Shown piece by piece: positions 49,366-62,329 of a stretch of DNA of 64,000 nucleotides. The position numbers were made by a program, and so were the translations under genes. This stretch comes from Takakia lepidozioides (Eukaryota; Streptophyta; Takakiopsida; Takakiales; Takakiaceae), in contig CM060733.1 in the NCBI GenBank assembly GCA_030704615.1, positions 51,212,001 through 51,276,000 of the forward strand. Direction: 5' to 3'. Each line of letters begins with the position of its first letter. Position 1 is the stretch's first letter. The notes beneath the pieces were generated by a model that saw nothing but the letters and a program-made list of their open reading frames with translations, did no database searches and was not told where the DNA came from.

Positions 49366-51047
49366 ACCCAACAGTGCTGAGGAAAGTGTTAAAGCTGAGG
49401 CCATGGGCAGAGCTGTGGTAGACTAGCACCCATTCCATGGCTTCTTGCTGCTGCAGTGCTCCAGCAATGTGCCATGCGTACTCCTTTCTCAGCACAAGTG
49501 CACTAGTATTCACACCAGCTGGGGCCAGCAGTTCTGGCACTTGGCGACCAACCATCCCTATAACAACTCACATTCAAATGAGAAGGGATAACACAGATCT
49601 ATGGAGCCCCATGATCGTTCCAAGCTAGCTATGTGGTTTGTCTTTTGTGTGTGTCCATATGTATCAACTAAATTGTAGTAAGGACGTGGACAGGTTTAGG
49701 GAGTCCAAGCATAGTCAGGATATATATATGGACACCATCAACACTACATCTCGGTCACTCACTCCCCAGACTCTGTAGAGAGGTGGGAGGCTTACAGTCA
49801 TTAAAGAAACAAAAGCAATCAGATGGAGAGTTCCAGACAGAGACACCAACCAGGAATGGGAGGTTTTAAAAGTGTGCCCAGAAACTTCTTGACAGACGGA
49901 ACAGCAGTGTACCACTTCCGGAAATCTTGTATTGACATACAGGGTTCACTCTCGCTTGCATTGTTTTCAGAAAAATTTGCAACTTTCAGAAAGGCCTGAA
50001 GACTGCCCTCAGGCAAACTTGCATCTGGAACTGCTTCCTTTGGACCCAATACTGTCTCCAATATGGACAACATCACCGCTTCAAGCTCAGCCCTGCACAA
50101 ACCAAAAACCAGAGACAGATTAAAGGCCCTCTAAGAAAAGTGAACTGCCATCCTGTTGGAGTATGTCAGACATTTGATTTGAGGGTGTATTATAGCAACC
50201 TTCTCACTAAAACAAATGACAAAATCAGCCTATCCCATGAGTAAGAGAAAGGAATGGAACTCGGTCAATGTAAGTGAGCATAAGCTACCCAAGTAGGGCT
50301 GAAAGAAAGTGATAGAGAGAACAAACTACCTCTGAATGAATCCGTCCCCAGTCAAGTCCAGTAGCTGATACATAAAGCTCTCAGTCTCACCCGGTGAGCC
50401 TTTCTCGAAAAGTGCCTGCAAACATCGAGCACTTTTTTGGGAACCTTTTTTGTTGAAGAAAACGTCAATCCTTGGATAAGCATCAATATTTCAAAGTAGC
50501 AGTAAGGAGAAAATTTGGTATTGTGATTACCTTTGCAATGACAAGGTCTTCATAATAAAGGCACTGGTCCTTCCGATGTTTAGTGATGAGATCAAATAAG
50601 CGTGACCCCAAGGATCCATGGATTTCATAGTACACCTGCATAGTACCATGAAGGTAATGGAGGACTGTAGAGTCAAACACATGTTTGTTGCAAACATTGT
50701 AAGAGTCAACAGCTTCAATAAAATTTCCTGCCAAGGAGCTACAGACAGTACTAAAATGGTTGAGGATGTGATTTCTCCCGATGACCAGAGAGACATTGAA
50801 TTCAAGGGTAAGAAGGAGTACAAGGTACTCATTGAAGTGTACTTGTACCTGAAATACGGATGCAATAATGAATTCACCATCACTTCTTGACTGGGCAGCC
50901 AATGATCTAAACAGCTTCCTGATGTCACACAGTTCTGTTTCTGAAAACCTCCTGCAACATTGTGCCCGTTCCACGAAATTTACACCAGATGCAGACTGCA
51001 TATTAGTACCTTCTCTCTCTCCCTCTTTTTGTTCTACCTTGTCCCAT
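46916..51047 (-). CDS. MEAK7-like TLDc-domain protein with EF-hand-like region
   Basis: Eight exons join in frame to 420 residues, in transcript order 51047-51010, 50951-50849, 50635-50531, 50415-50330, 50092-49851, 49557-49368, 47565-47382 and 47230-46916. The N-terminus starts MGQGRTKR, a Gly2 plus basic residues that fits N-myristoylation as in MEAK7. Residues about 13-115 are EF-hand-like helices with DLTGDGFIQRAEL. The TLDc domain (about 200-415) shows GGFASQPWE, GDMKSFLF, PNGIGFGG, HFGLFL and IECWAV. TLDc proteins bind V-ATPase or act in oxidation resistance; animal MEAK7 works at lysosomes in mTOR signalling, and plants have uncharacterised homologues. The first exon is only 38 nt with a 58-nt intron. 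An alternative is that translation starts at ATG 51001 without that splice. The 1.8-kb intron holds LINE tails. Confidence 0.86.
47770..48000 (-). repeat. Two tandem LINE-tail copies in a TLDc-gene intron
   Basis: Copies at about 47780-47870 and 47890-47995 share TAGCCTTGTGGCCATTGAC, AGTTTGAGCGGAA and CTACCTTTGTCAGGGGCTG with 2136-2236, in the same orientation. They are separated by a GA-rich spacer. Confidence 0.6.
49333..49363. repeat. (GA)n microsatellite next to a splice donor
   Basis: About 15 GA units. On the minus strand the CT run begins a few bases after the GT of the donor that follows TLDc exon 6 (exon edge at 49368). Confidence 0.9.
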
Positions 51048-51458
51048 GGGCCCTCCTAGCCCTCTGTGGATGTTACAAAGTGTCTTTCTTTCCCCTCCTG
51101 TTAGTACACTAGTGTGTCTGGGAGAGCTTAGAGAGCTTAGAGGGCTTCAGTAGCTGTGCTGGGATCAGAATCATTGTTTTTATTATGATGCCAATGTCAG
51201 TGCTTAATTTTAAAACCTCTGTAACCACATTGTCATTGGCTGTGCGGGAGCTGTATGGCACTTTGGGACAAGTTTCATGACTTCTACCCCATGACTGGCT
51301 TCAAATGGATTCCCCCATAGTCAACATTGGAACAGAATGATCACCGAATGTCTGTCTCCTTCAATCTGTCTCCTTTCTCATCCTGGCACCATCTCCCCCT
51401 CCTTGGGTTCAACGAACTCCTCTTTCTCCCACATCCGTGTGGTCGCTCTGCCCATACA

Positions 51459-51459
<1 letters not shown>

Positions 51460-51503
<44 letters not shown>
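51460..51503. repeat. (CT)n microsatellite
   Basis: About 21 CT units in the 5' flank of the TLDc gene, roughly 0.4 kb upstream of its start codon. CT/GA runs are common in plant promoters. Confidence 0.9.
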
Positions 51504-51505
<2 letters not shown>

Positions 51506-54369
51506 GATCGTTTCACTTCAAGGAGGGGTTTCATGATCTATTAAGAATCCAGCCAGCAGCACACGGTGGCGGAATGAGTACCGATAAGGTGCCCTATAAC
51601 CACAGTAGATCCAATAAGCCTTGGGCATCCAATATACGACACCGTAGGTCAGAAGACTATTCTGAGACAGATATGTTACGAGAGAGGGGAGAAGGAATAC
51701 TTGCAAGCGCTTAAAAAGTCTGGGCTTGGGCTGGAAGAGTGGCTGCTTTGATTCCCCATCTTAGACTGCAGCTCAAGTTGAATTGCACAATGTTGTAAGG
51801 GGTTTCACCCCTCGAAGGTTTGAGAGTTTCAACCATCAACAACCTGCACCAGGCGCGCAAGATATGGAATAACATACTGTTGGATGTTTTATCTCAAAAC
51901 TGAACGCGCTCCAGTGTGGGCCCAAAACAAGGGTAGCAAGCTTATGCGACAAGTATGACCGACGGAATGCCAGCCCCCACCTGACAGTGATTTTACTTAA
52001 CCTGACTGTTAGTTGAAACCACCTTCAGTTTGATTGTGGACTCCACAGTCTTAATCAAAGCCAGCTACAGCTATATAGCAACTGCTTCGAAGACTGATCG
52101 TCAGATTTTCAGCCAAACTGGTTCTCGTCACTTCAAGGCATTCATAACTTTGGCTTTTCACGTGAGAGTTTGTCCCATGAGGGGAATTGGAGACATTTCT
52201 CAAGTCAGGTATAACCCTAATTGGCCGACAATCTGAGATTATATCAAAATAACGGAAACCACTCGAGAGGGAGAGACACATGCGTGTGTACCTTTCCAGA
52301 TGTGAGACTGCGGGTCATGCCCCCAGCAGCAAATTGGTCCCAATACTATTTTGATAGTCTGAAGAGATCGCAGTCACCTCTCTTGCACTGCCTTCTGAGT
52401 ATGACACTAGCAATTCTGCGGCCCAGCAGTTCTTATCAGATGGGTGGACTTCGTAATTTCAGTCCTGATTGGGTTCGGTGGGCTGCTCCGAAAATGTGTC
52501 ATTCGACACTCAGAAAGACAAAATTGGCGGCATGAACTCAGCTTAGCGCAGGGACATCGCCACGAATTCAGAATTGACAGGTACACGAAGAGGACAACTC
52601 ACACAGCATGGTTGATAGGAACCAAACAGCGTGACCCCAGCACTTGCAACCTGCAACCCGTTGCAACGACAACGAGTGAAACCACACCTTACACAATACA
52701 TTCCATTTTATAGACAGGGTAGAAGCGCCAGTCGAACTTGAGGTACGTGTAAATGTGACAAAGTATATAAACACGATAAGACCGACGCATATCAGACTTT
52801 CACTTACAAGGCAGAATGTCGACAGAGAGATAACTAAATTCACACAAAAGAGCGAGACGAAATTTCCACCATAGTTAGAGGAGAGGATGTCCAGAGAAAG
52901 TCCAAATGGACGGATTGACAGTGAACCAAGTAATCTGAGCCTGAGGAGAAGAGACGTACACAGTGAGAAATATGGCGGCAAAACATGAAAGCGGCGGCAG
53001 GTGCAGGTCTCGCTCTCTTCTCTTCTCTCACCTTATCTTTGATCTCTTAACAAGCTGTTAAGTACAATCCAAGAACATCAATTACGCCCATCCAGATGTT
53101 CCCACTTTATGAACTTCCTTTCCTCTGCGCTGACTTCGATCCTCTTGTCGATGCGGTCTAATTCAGTTACTAATTCATTGCATGGTAAAGCGGGAACCGC
53201 AGCATATGGACTTTTATGTTCAGATCGACTGAAACAGCGAGGACTGAAGTTCAATCAATCCACATAAGTATCACCTTGCTTCTCGGCTACGAACCCGCCA
53301 CCCCTTCCAAAGATGGATGCTGTCCGATCGCCGAACAAAAGAAGATTTTCACGTCTATGACCGTACCGAAACTGGCAGTCCACTCCAAAGAGTGTCAAAG
53401 CTCATTTCGATGTGATTCTTTCGTGTTAGTGCGCTCGCATTACGTCCCATTACCTTTTCTTCAAGAGAGAAGTTTGTTGAAAGAGAAGTGCTTTCTACAC
53501 TAGGTACTTGTTAGCCATTTTCACTTCCATTGATTGAGCTTCCACTCAGTTTACTTACAACTTGCCAGCAAGCAGACATGGATCTTTGTTTCTTTGTCAA
53601 ACAACCCGCACAAGTGTACATGATGAGTGACAACTTGTGCTTTCATGGAGTATGTCATTGCAAAGATCCACTGTTTTAGAGTGAGAAGGCCACCATGCTG
53701 TGGGTAGTGTAGATGCTCTCACTCTCACTACTTTCACTTGTCTTGTAAATGAAGTCAGTGAGACACTTCAGGAACCAGAAGGGGAGTGTGTTTGCAAAGG
53801 ATTGTGGATTGGGGTGGTAATGTTTACCAAAACAAATGAAGGAGATAGCATTGCGATATTGTGGTTTGCCATCTTGTACAACCCATCAAATCTCAAGTCC
53901 ACTAGGGCAAGGTGCAACAATCAAACGACACTTTTTACCTCAATGTTAAAAATCAATGGAAACATCTGCACAAAACTCTGATTGAGGAGTTTCATCTGCA
54001 TGCACAGTGCTGAGGTTGTGTCCAGAAAGGAAAGGAAGGAAAATACTCGGTTCAGTTGAGAAGATTGTCGATTTCAGCACTGCATACGATCCAAACTATA
54101 GAAACCAGAATCCTTCTAGCCATGCACAGAGCTCTATATTAAGAATCAGGCCTTGGTCAATATCTTTAAAGGGTCCACATTGGATCACAATTGTTACTTC
54201 CATTCCAAGAGACATGATACTGCTTGTCTAAACCTTGTGATATTTACATGAAGTATGATTACAAACTGATAATGCACTGAAAATACTACTAGCTGGTCTT
54301 CTGTCTCTGTTATCTTTGCGTGTTCCAATCAATCACTCCTCATACCACATGCAAACAGACAATCATTTG

Positions 54370-54452
54370 TTCTTGCCCAAGTGTTTTCCTGGATTTGAGA
54401 ATCCTAGCCCAAGGGCAGGATTCAGAAATCCAGGTGGATACCCTGGCAAGAA
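54370..54452. repeat. Nested inverted repeat (cruciform-capable)
   Basis: An inner stem of about 22 bp (CCTGGATTT..GAATCCT.GCCC against its complement, two mismatches and one bulge) closes on a two-base loop at about 54411. It is flanked by an outer TTCTTGCC/GGCAAGAA pair. Words such as GGAATATTCC and GGAATCCATGG follow to 54540. The short open frame across it is probably a by-product. Confidence 0.55.
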
Positions 54453-55414
54453 ATATGGCCGAATAAGAAAATTTCTGCCCATGCCCAAGGCAAAGGTAGG
54501 AATATTCCTGGGGCCAAAACATGGAATCCATGGCAGAGGATTTCAAGACATGAAGGTACTCAATTTTACAAAGGAAAATTTCAGACAGATTTTTAAGATT
54601 TACTACCTAGCCGAACAAACATGAGAAGCTCCAAAACATCCTGCATTGCACCAAGATACTTTGGAACTTTCCTTGCTTTTCGGATCAGGATGGGACGAGA
54701 GCATCAATGGCATTCACTGTGAACAAACTGAATGAGTGGAACCTATCCTGTGAAATAAACAGGCCAGCGTAAAGAGTTCCATCTCAATGTCCACACTCTT
54801 TTTGACCCAACAAACCACACCTCCCATCAGATAGAACTTTCAATCATCAGGCCAGGAGAGGTCATGCAGCTAAATAGAGAACCGTCCACCCACATAAGCA
54901 CATGATACCTTTTTCTAGTGCTCCAAACCAGCAAAGCTCAATCACCAGGTACTGGTCTCAGAAACTTGTTATGACCTGACGACTGTGGCCAAGATTTAGA
55001 GCCTGAAATCTCAAAACACAGTTATCCACAAAACTTAAACCTCGTGGACAGGAAGGGAAATGCTCACAGCAATGATGTAATTTACCTAGACTGCAAAAGA
55101 GAGATGATGCAAAGCTGGATTGAGTGGCTATATAGCACTGAAGGAAATTCCACTTGAAACAAAACAGGCTTGCTGATCCATAAAATAAGAGACAGTAAAG
55201 CTTACAACATACCTTTTACACCCAGTGCTTTTCTCTCATCTGTGTTCCATGATGAAGCTTCATTTGTAGCTTAGGAACAGGTTATGGTCCAGTTTAAGTC
55301 ATCTCGAAGGCGTCTGATCCTGGTTTTGGGCCCGACTGCATGAGCATCGACGACAAATGATCTTTGACAGACTCATATTAGTCCAGAATTATAGGAGTTC
55401 GATGTGCCTTCGAT

Positions 55415-56140
55415 ATGGAGATAAAAGCTAGAGGGGCTCATCTGAACGGTAGAATGATGCCATTACAAATAGGCCACCTGAATAGGTTGTCAGGTGTATC
55501 GCAAGCTATAGGCGTGCAAATCCAACCTTATGGGGGTAAAGTGGGTTCTAACAACTGGCCGACTTTATCTTTAAAGCATCATCCTTGGGTAACTGAGGAC
55601 TATACCAGCTACATCATCCAAGGCTCCCTTTGGAACCTTTGATGGAAAGTAAGGTGGGAAACATCTTGAATTAAACGTTGGTACAGGCTATTGGACATAA
55701 CGAAAGATATTGGTGGCAGTGCTGCTGTTTAAGTACAGCTTTCCGGACTGTCATCAAGGACAAGGGGTGGACTATGTCCTCCAATATCCTCCAGCGGATT
55801 TACATCTTCTTATAGCTGGTACGACTAAGGTGGGCACAAAGATCTACCTGATAGCACGAAATCAAGGACAGGACCACCCCAGCGCTCAGAACCACCTTGC
55901 CTATTGAAGGTTCTTCCAAGGAACTCACCTCCAGCTTCCTTCCAACTTCCCACTCTTTTACGGAGTAGGAAGGGCCACGTCGAGCAGGCCCACCTAAAGA
56001 AAAAGCTGTCCCACTCACCCGATAGCTTTGAGGGGGGACCACACTGGCAAAGGTCGCCCCTTGTGCATTGGAGAGCAACATTTGGACCACAAAGGAGAGG
56101 ACCTTTGGACTCGCATTTGGGAGAATGTTCAGCAACAAAT
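55415..56140 (+). mobile_element. Possible retroelement relic
   Basis: The frame at 55415-55642 contains LSLKHHPWVTEDYTSYIIQG, which recalls the HHPD..YV.YIL.G motif preceding reverse transcriptase in some plant retroelements. The following 0.5 kb reads as broken frames. The resemblance is weak and no reverse-transcriptase core is visible. Confidence 0.22.
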
Positions 56141-57419
56141 CCTGATTAGCAACCTCACATAGCTCAACTGAGCACTCAAGACCTAGCGAAACACATACTA
56201 TTGATTACATGTACTGTAAAGGTTTGCACACACCTACATCGAAGATTCAAGCAGAACTGTCCAAAAATGCACATGCTGGACTCTGTTGCATGGCTGTGTA
56301 TCACTGCTGAGAGAATCAATCCTATAAACGAGCTGTGTACTCTAACAAATATGGGAAACAAAAGGTTCGGGAGAAGAGTATGGAAATCGAAGCATTTTGC
56401 TCAGGTGAGACCCTATGTTCAGCCTACTGAGTGATTCAGCATCGAAACCATGTTGAGCCCCTCGTATGTCTTCTTCATCCAGCGAATAAGCCTGCCAAGA
56501 TAATCTCGGCCAAGCACGTCCACACGAAGTACTCATATGGGCTCGTCCTCCTCCTCCACTTCACCCTTGCAGATATCTAAGCACGGGTTCAGCCGTGGCA
56601 CCATTCATCAATCTTTGGTCTATCGCACAATTCATCAGACTTTGGCCGTCGCGCCAACGAGACACAGTTGTCGAGCGTATGTGAACATTTCCAGGACATA
56701 TGAGGCGCCAATAGGTTCACTTGCCGTCGTTCATCATAATAAAGGGAAGGGCTGACACACTGCACGTAAAAGGGTCCAAAAGTCACGCAATCTGCCTACC
56801 TGTGGCCGTGGTGCGAATTGAATCGAGAGGCTAACAATAACCCGCCACAATGCATGCTAACACGTAGTCGCCCTACAGAAGCTTTTGAGGTCCATACCCT
56901 GGAGAGAAAGGATGTGCAGTGGGCTATTGTTTGCAGCCTCAGGCCCAGAGACCCAGCAGGTGATGCTAGAAGGATGGCCTTCCAACCAGCCCGCGGAGCC
57001 CCGGGTGATCGTATGTCGGACATTGGTCACTCAGTCTGGATAATTCAAGCCATGAAAATGTCATGCTCCAAATATCTGGTACTGTAGGGCATTGACGAGA
57101 TGAGCAATGTGCCCTTCGCCAAGGATAATAGAATGCCATCGATTGATTAACTGTTTCATGCAAACGAGAATAACGATCTTCGGTTGGAACATTTAGAAGG
57201 ACCAGGAACGAGACCTGGGCCCCCTAGTTGTGCTATTTTCTGCTTTTCTTGGAGGTCCAAAGGCAGCGAGGAAGGAGAAACTGGATTGTCGGTCAATACT
57301 TAACCAGAGATTAAGTGTGGGTGCCTTTAACAGAAGATGAAGGAGGATGGGGGGAGCGTATGGGAAAAGGAGAAACTGCAGGATGTAGACCAACCTGGTT
57401 ATCTCGTACCACTCACTCT

Positions 57420-60400
57420 TTAACGGCGGCCTCCTCGCGAGCGAGGATTGTAGTCATCACCACGGTCACGACCCCCACGGTATGGCTCATCACGGGCAGG
57501 CCCACGAGGGCCTGGGTGTCGAGCAAATGTGAGACGTAGTACATATGAGTCATGATCAGTCTCATCAAATTTGTAGCCTGCAATGTTTAAGAGAAACTGA
57601 TCATTTGGATGAATTACCCCTGCCTTACCGTCCTTCCTTCTTCATTACATGCTAAATGTACCTCTCAACATGGAAACCTTTGGTGTGCTGCAGGGTAAGA
57701 AAATTCCATAACATGTGCATCTGTCATAACACACATTCCATAGCAAAAAAAACATAGTTCTACTCCAATAAGCTACCGGATGAGACTTCAAAGCACTATA
57801 GAATCATCCACAAGTATAATCATCGTGTGGTCCAAGATGATGTACTCCAAACCAAGTTAATCTTTCTGACTGGCATTCATATGTTTTCCTAAAACAAATA
57901 CCACTGACACTCATCTTCTTTACATCATTGGTGTTTTCACACACAGACCTAAGATACTGGCATTTAAGTCAAACACTTGGACTAGTAGATTAGTGTGATC
58001 CTTCCACACTGAAGCTCAGAAGTACCTTGTAATGCCTCTAAAGCAGTGGCTGCACATCTTGCATCAGCGAACTCTACGAAGCAAAGCACCACCTTTCCCC
58101 CATCCGCCTGTGACGTTTGTCAGTATCTCCCCCAAACCAAACAATGTTAGCAACAGCCTCCTCTGTCAGACCTGGACATCTCTATCTCTCTCTCCTCCAC
58201 TGCCCTTTTTCCTCAACAGAATGACTGGCACTTGCACTGTATGTGGCTGGTCACATTATGGCAAGCTAGAGATGCACGACCATACTGCAAATGACCAGTC
58301 CCTGACCAGATTGTAGTTGGGTGTGCCTGAGCACTACAGCAATTCCAGGTACTCCCTGGTGGGCTGGTGTCTGTGGGGCTATGCATGGACAGTTGGCATC
58401 ATACCAACCTTCTCAAGGGAGGAATTGCTTTGACTGCAACTTAGCAAAACACAGCAAAAGTTTGCAACTTACTCGTTTCGCATCTTTGTGAACAAGGCGT
58501 ACTTCTTTAAAACCAATGAATGGACGAAAGATATCTGTGGACTACATTAAGGAATCCAACCAAGCCTTGATCAGCCAAAGGCAACCATGAATTGAAACTA
58601 TTTCACTTATCTAGTGAACTATTGTCTGCAAGAGCCTGAAAGCTGCCAATCTTTGAAAGCAAGGGAGGATACGTGCTGCCTCTCTGCGAGAGCAGTCCTG
58701 AGGAAGTCCATCCACGAACAGGGTGGATGACGCATCAGGGGGCAGCACATCGAGGGCCCCACGTAGCACATCAGCCTCCGGTGCTACGCCATTTAAGCTG
58801 AGGCCCCCGGGTCTACCACCCATGCCAACATCCAGACCCACCAAGCGTCCCCCAGGGCCCATGATGGCTGTATCATCAGGAAGACCCCCCAGGGAAAGAG
58901 GCCCTAGGCCACCACCTCCTCCCCCACTCAAACCCAGCCCTGGACCCATCCCTAGATCACTACCGCCCAAGCCTCCACCTCCATAGGGCAGCTGCAAAGC
59001 AAAAACCTTCGAGTGAGAGCAGCATCCATAGAAACATTTATATACCCCCACGGAAGGTGGCCCACTGCCCCCCACACACACACTCACAACACAGATGATA
59101 TACTCCATAATAGTTGATGTTCCCAGACAAGAATACTCATTACTTCCCAACACTATGCCCAGTGGTAGTGAGTCCATTGTAGATATAATTGAGGAATTCC
59201 TACACCATAGATCACAACTGCACTCTTGTTTGATATTTAACTATCTACCGAAGGAGACAATGTACTCTTATAATAATAGCTGTTTCCAGCTAAACTGCAG
59301 GACTAGAATACTCCTTCCTTCCCAACACTATGCCCAGTGGTAGTGAGTCCATTGTAGATATTAGTGAGGACATCCTACAGCATAGATCACAACTGTACCC
59401 TTGTTAATTTCACTATCTACCAGGTTCACTTTGTGCGCACGGGAACAAAAATGTTGAAGGGAGAAACTCGTACTCGTACAAGATCTGCACCCAAACCATC
59501 GCCATCCCTCCAGCGACTACTGCGATCATCATAAGCTCGCTCTCTTGGAGTATAACCCACATCTCGGTCAGCTCTCGAAGAACCATAATTTCCTCGAGAA
59601 GGTGGCCCATCCTCTGCGCAAAATTAATAAAATGAATCTAACTGGCACATCCCAGTTTGTATCTCCAACTACAGCATTCAGCTAGTTGCTTTGTCCAACC
59701 AGCTTCAATCACTCCAGCTCCACAGGTCCATGACGTTCCAAAATAAACAAGGAAGTAACCACCATGGTGCCAACAGATTACAAAGCAAAGTCGAGCAGAA
59801 ACGTAAGAATTTTCTATTTCTGATATACCCCAAAAGAATCACTGGTTATTGGTCAGACTGCACAGGCACGAAATAAACTCCCACCAACTGGGCCCCAGGC
59901 TTTGCTGTTACATATCAAGGCAAAGAACTCACAATGCAAGGTTTGCTTGCACCAAATGAAAAAGCTACAAACCTCAACCCAGAACCACATAATTGATGAA
60001 GCTAGAAGCACTTCTTACACGCAAGCAAACGTGGACACAACAGAGGCAATACTATGAGGGGTAGCCATTGGGCTCAAGATGCAGATTCATTCCCAGTAGT
60101 AAGGATACAACCCCCCCCCAACACACACACACACAGAATGGGTGTGTGTGGAAGCTAACTATGGAAAACAGCCATCCAGCCCACCAGCCACATATGCTTC
60201 AAGAAAATAGCAAAAACATGCCATCGACAGCCCAGAGCAAGAACGACGGAAGAAACATCAGAGAATGTTGCATCTAAAAAGTTAGGAAATCCAACCGCAG
60301 AGCGACTATAAGCACCCAAGTACGAAACAAAATAAACAGAAGCGAAGAACAATGAGACTGCGAAACTACTGAGTGGGCAGAGAACAAACCATAATCGTTC

Positions 60401-60753
60401 ACAGGTGTCAGGCCTGTAGATCAAACACATGTCATGAGATAGTGTGTTCGCACAGCTACGGGCTATACAAGTAAAACAATATCAACTATGGTCACAAAAG
60501 AGAGAAGCGAGCATGACTCATGGGGAGGCTAAAACTTGACTTCAAAACGAAAGCAGTAGTACGACAGAGGGCAATGGAACAACAGCCGACAGAAACGAAA
60601 CTATCCGGAGACAAAGAAACACAAGGTTGAAGACAAGAACTCGAAACCATACTCACCATATTCTCTCCGCGAGCGTTTGGTCGGCGTAGATCCCGACCGC
60701 CGACCATCATTCCCACCTCCTCCATACCTCCAACTCCCTCCATAGTCCCCCAT
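57420..60753 (-). CDS. Nuclear speckle RNA-binding protein (NSRa/NSRb-type RRM protein)
   Basis: Six exons join in frame to 283 residues, in transcript order 60753-60657, 59613-59480, 58991-58673, 58534-58473, 58107-58026 and 57577-57420. Residues 1-77 are Arg/Gly/Asp-rich, and 78-165 are an extreme Gly/Leu/Pro low-complexity stretch. A single RRM spans about 166-250: RNP2 is LFVDGL, helix 1 starts CSRREAAHIFRPFIGF, and the RNP1 position reads KVVLCFVEF, the degenerate form usual for this family. An RG tail ends in SRGGRR. Arabidopsis NSRa/NSRb modulate alternative splicing in nuclear speckles and bind a long noncoding competitor RNA. The start MGDYGGSW was chosen, although the frame stays open upstream to an ATG at 60921; the upstream text is less family-like. 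The Pro-rich frame on the other strand is a shadow. Confidence 0.92.
59131..59410. repeat. Direct duplication inside an intron of the NSR-like gene
   Basis: A segment of about 100 bp (CCCAACACTATGCCCAGTGG, GTGAGTCCATTGTAGATAT, ATAGATCACAACTG) occurs at about 59131-59230 and again at about 59305-59405, a period near 175 bp, with few differences. Confidence 0.8.
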
Positions 60754-62329
60754 TTCCAGCTCTAGCTCTTTGCCCTCCCCTTCCCTTCCCTTCTTCCTCC
60801 CTAATCCCGCCAAACTCTCGTCTTGGTCCTGGATGGATGCACTCTCTATTGGTCTCTTGGCTAACAACTTGAAACCAGACAATCCGCAGACATTAAGAAT
60901 GCAAGCAACTGTTGTCAACACCGGAACCGATGCTGCCTCTTACAGTTGCCCTCTCCCCTAACTGCCTCCCGAACCTAATTTGCTTGAACCGCTTCTAACA
61001 CTCTCTGCTCCTTCCCAAGATGCTCCACAGACTGAACCCCAAAGATTTGCTGACCCGCGAATCCGTCCGCCACCGTCTACCATGCGGGCCGGGTCAGCGT
61101 TTGGCCGGGTCCACCCGGCCCAGGCTGAACCGTTGTTGCCTAGAACGGTCGGTCGACCGTTACCCTAAACTGCTTTCTCCTCGCCTGCCTGCCAACTGTT
61201 CTCCCCATACTCTCCCTCTGTTGCAACTGCAGATCACAATTGCCATACTTAGAAGCTTTGGTTGAGCAAAATCTTTCATCTCGCATGCCTTCTTGTTCTG
61301 TTTTCGACTTATCAAAATTTCTCCTCATGTTTGCTTGCTTGCTATCTGTGCAAAGTGTTTGCAAGATTTCTGTAGAGGGTTTTGGGACTTTGTAGGGTTA
61401 ATAGTTCCTAGCTGGGCCCTTTCTTCACAGCGTTTTGGTTTACACAGAACACGGCTGTAGAATGCTTTGATTTCCTTCTGAAGGTTTTTGCAAAGGAAGT
61501 AGGGATGTTTGAAAATAGGGATGGCATGCATTAGCCTTCACCTCCAAGATCTATCAATAGCTGCTGGCGACTACTGGATGAGTAGGTAGATAGAATAGAT
61601 ACAACCACAATCTAGAGTCCATGATCTGAAGACCTTCAAGGGCTTAGAGGTTTTCATTCCCAAATGGATAGCTCTGTCCAATCATGACATGGAGCTTCAC
61701 CTGTAGGCATACATTGGAAGCTTCAAATAAAGTACATTTCAGGGCAGGCATTTCAAGGCAGGCGTCTATGTCTGGGAGTTCATTCTAAGTTTGAAACAAG
61801 TGATACTGTTGCAATTATGATACAAGAATATGGCAAGGAGTATGTTGGTTTGAAGTAAGAGGTTGACTAATGCAGTGCGAAGTCTGTTTATGTGTAGATG
61901 TGAAAAGCATGAGGAGAGTTTACTCGCATTACAAATGGATAGATACAACTGGATAGTTGGGAGTGTTGGGAAGAAGTTTGGGTCCTGTCAGTCCTCTTGA
62001 CCTCGAGTTCCCTGCTGAGTGATTGTAAGCAGATGTAGGAAATGCCAGCCCATGCTCGTTCAGACGTTCTCTGTGGAGACTCTTGCAACAGCCCACTTTC
62101 GAACCAACTGTCAGGACTGCAAACTGAAGCTCCTGACTGTTCCTTGTATCCATCCAGGACTGTTCCTGAGAGGTGCTTTGATCACCTGAAGGCCTATTCA
62201 GCTCAGAAGGCAAGTTTTGCAGTTCCTGTCTTGGGGCAATCAAGTACTTCAACATATTGTATGTAGTTTTTGCCCTAAATTCGACACAGCTTCAAAATCT
62301 GGTCTAAATGTAGCGGATGGGAAAAGGAA
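60754..62329. other. 5' flank of the NSR-like gene; no other gene seen
   Basis: The first 0.4 kb is GC-rich and probably holds the leader and promoter of the NSR-like gene. The remainder has only short frames without family resemblance. Confidence 0.5.

Larger units (their letters stand above)
51048..57419. other. Six-kilobase interval without a recognised gene
   Basis: Many short open frames occur, but none resembles a family and none joins into a splice chain. The left 1-2 kb are the 5' flank of the TLDc gene. The interval includes the hairpin at 54370-54452 and a possible retroelement relic at 55415-56140. Confidence 0.55.

Noticed and set aside
51337..51714. Plus-strand 125-codon frame with a Ser/Leu run
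   Set aside because: It is driven by the CT microsatellite; the remainder has no recognisable domain.
58723..58986. Proline-rich plus-strand frame of 87 codons
   Set aside because: It is the antisense of the Gly/Leu-rich stretch of the NSR-like protein.
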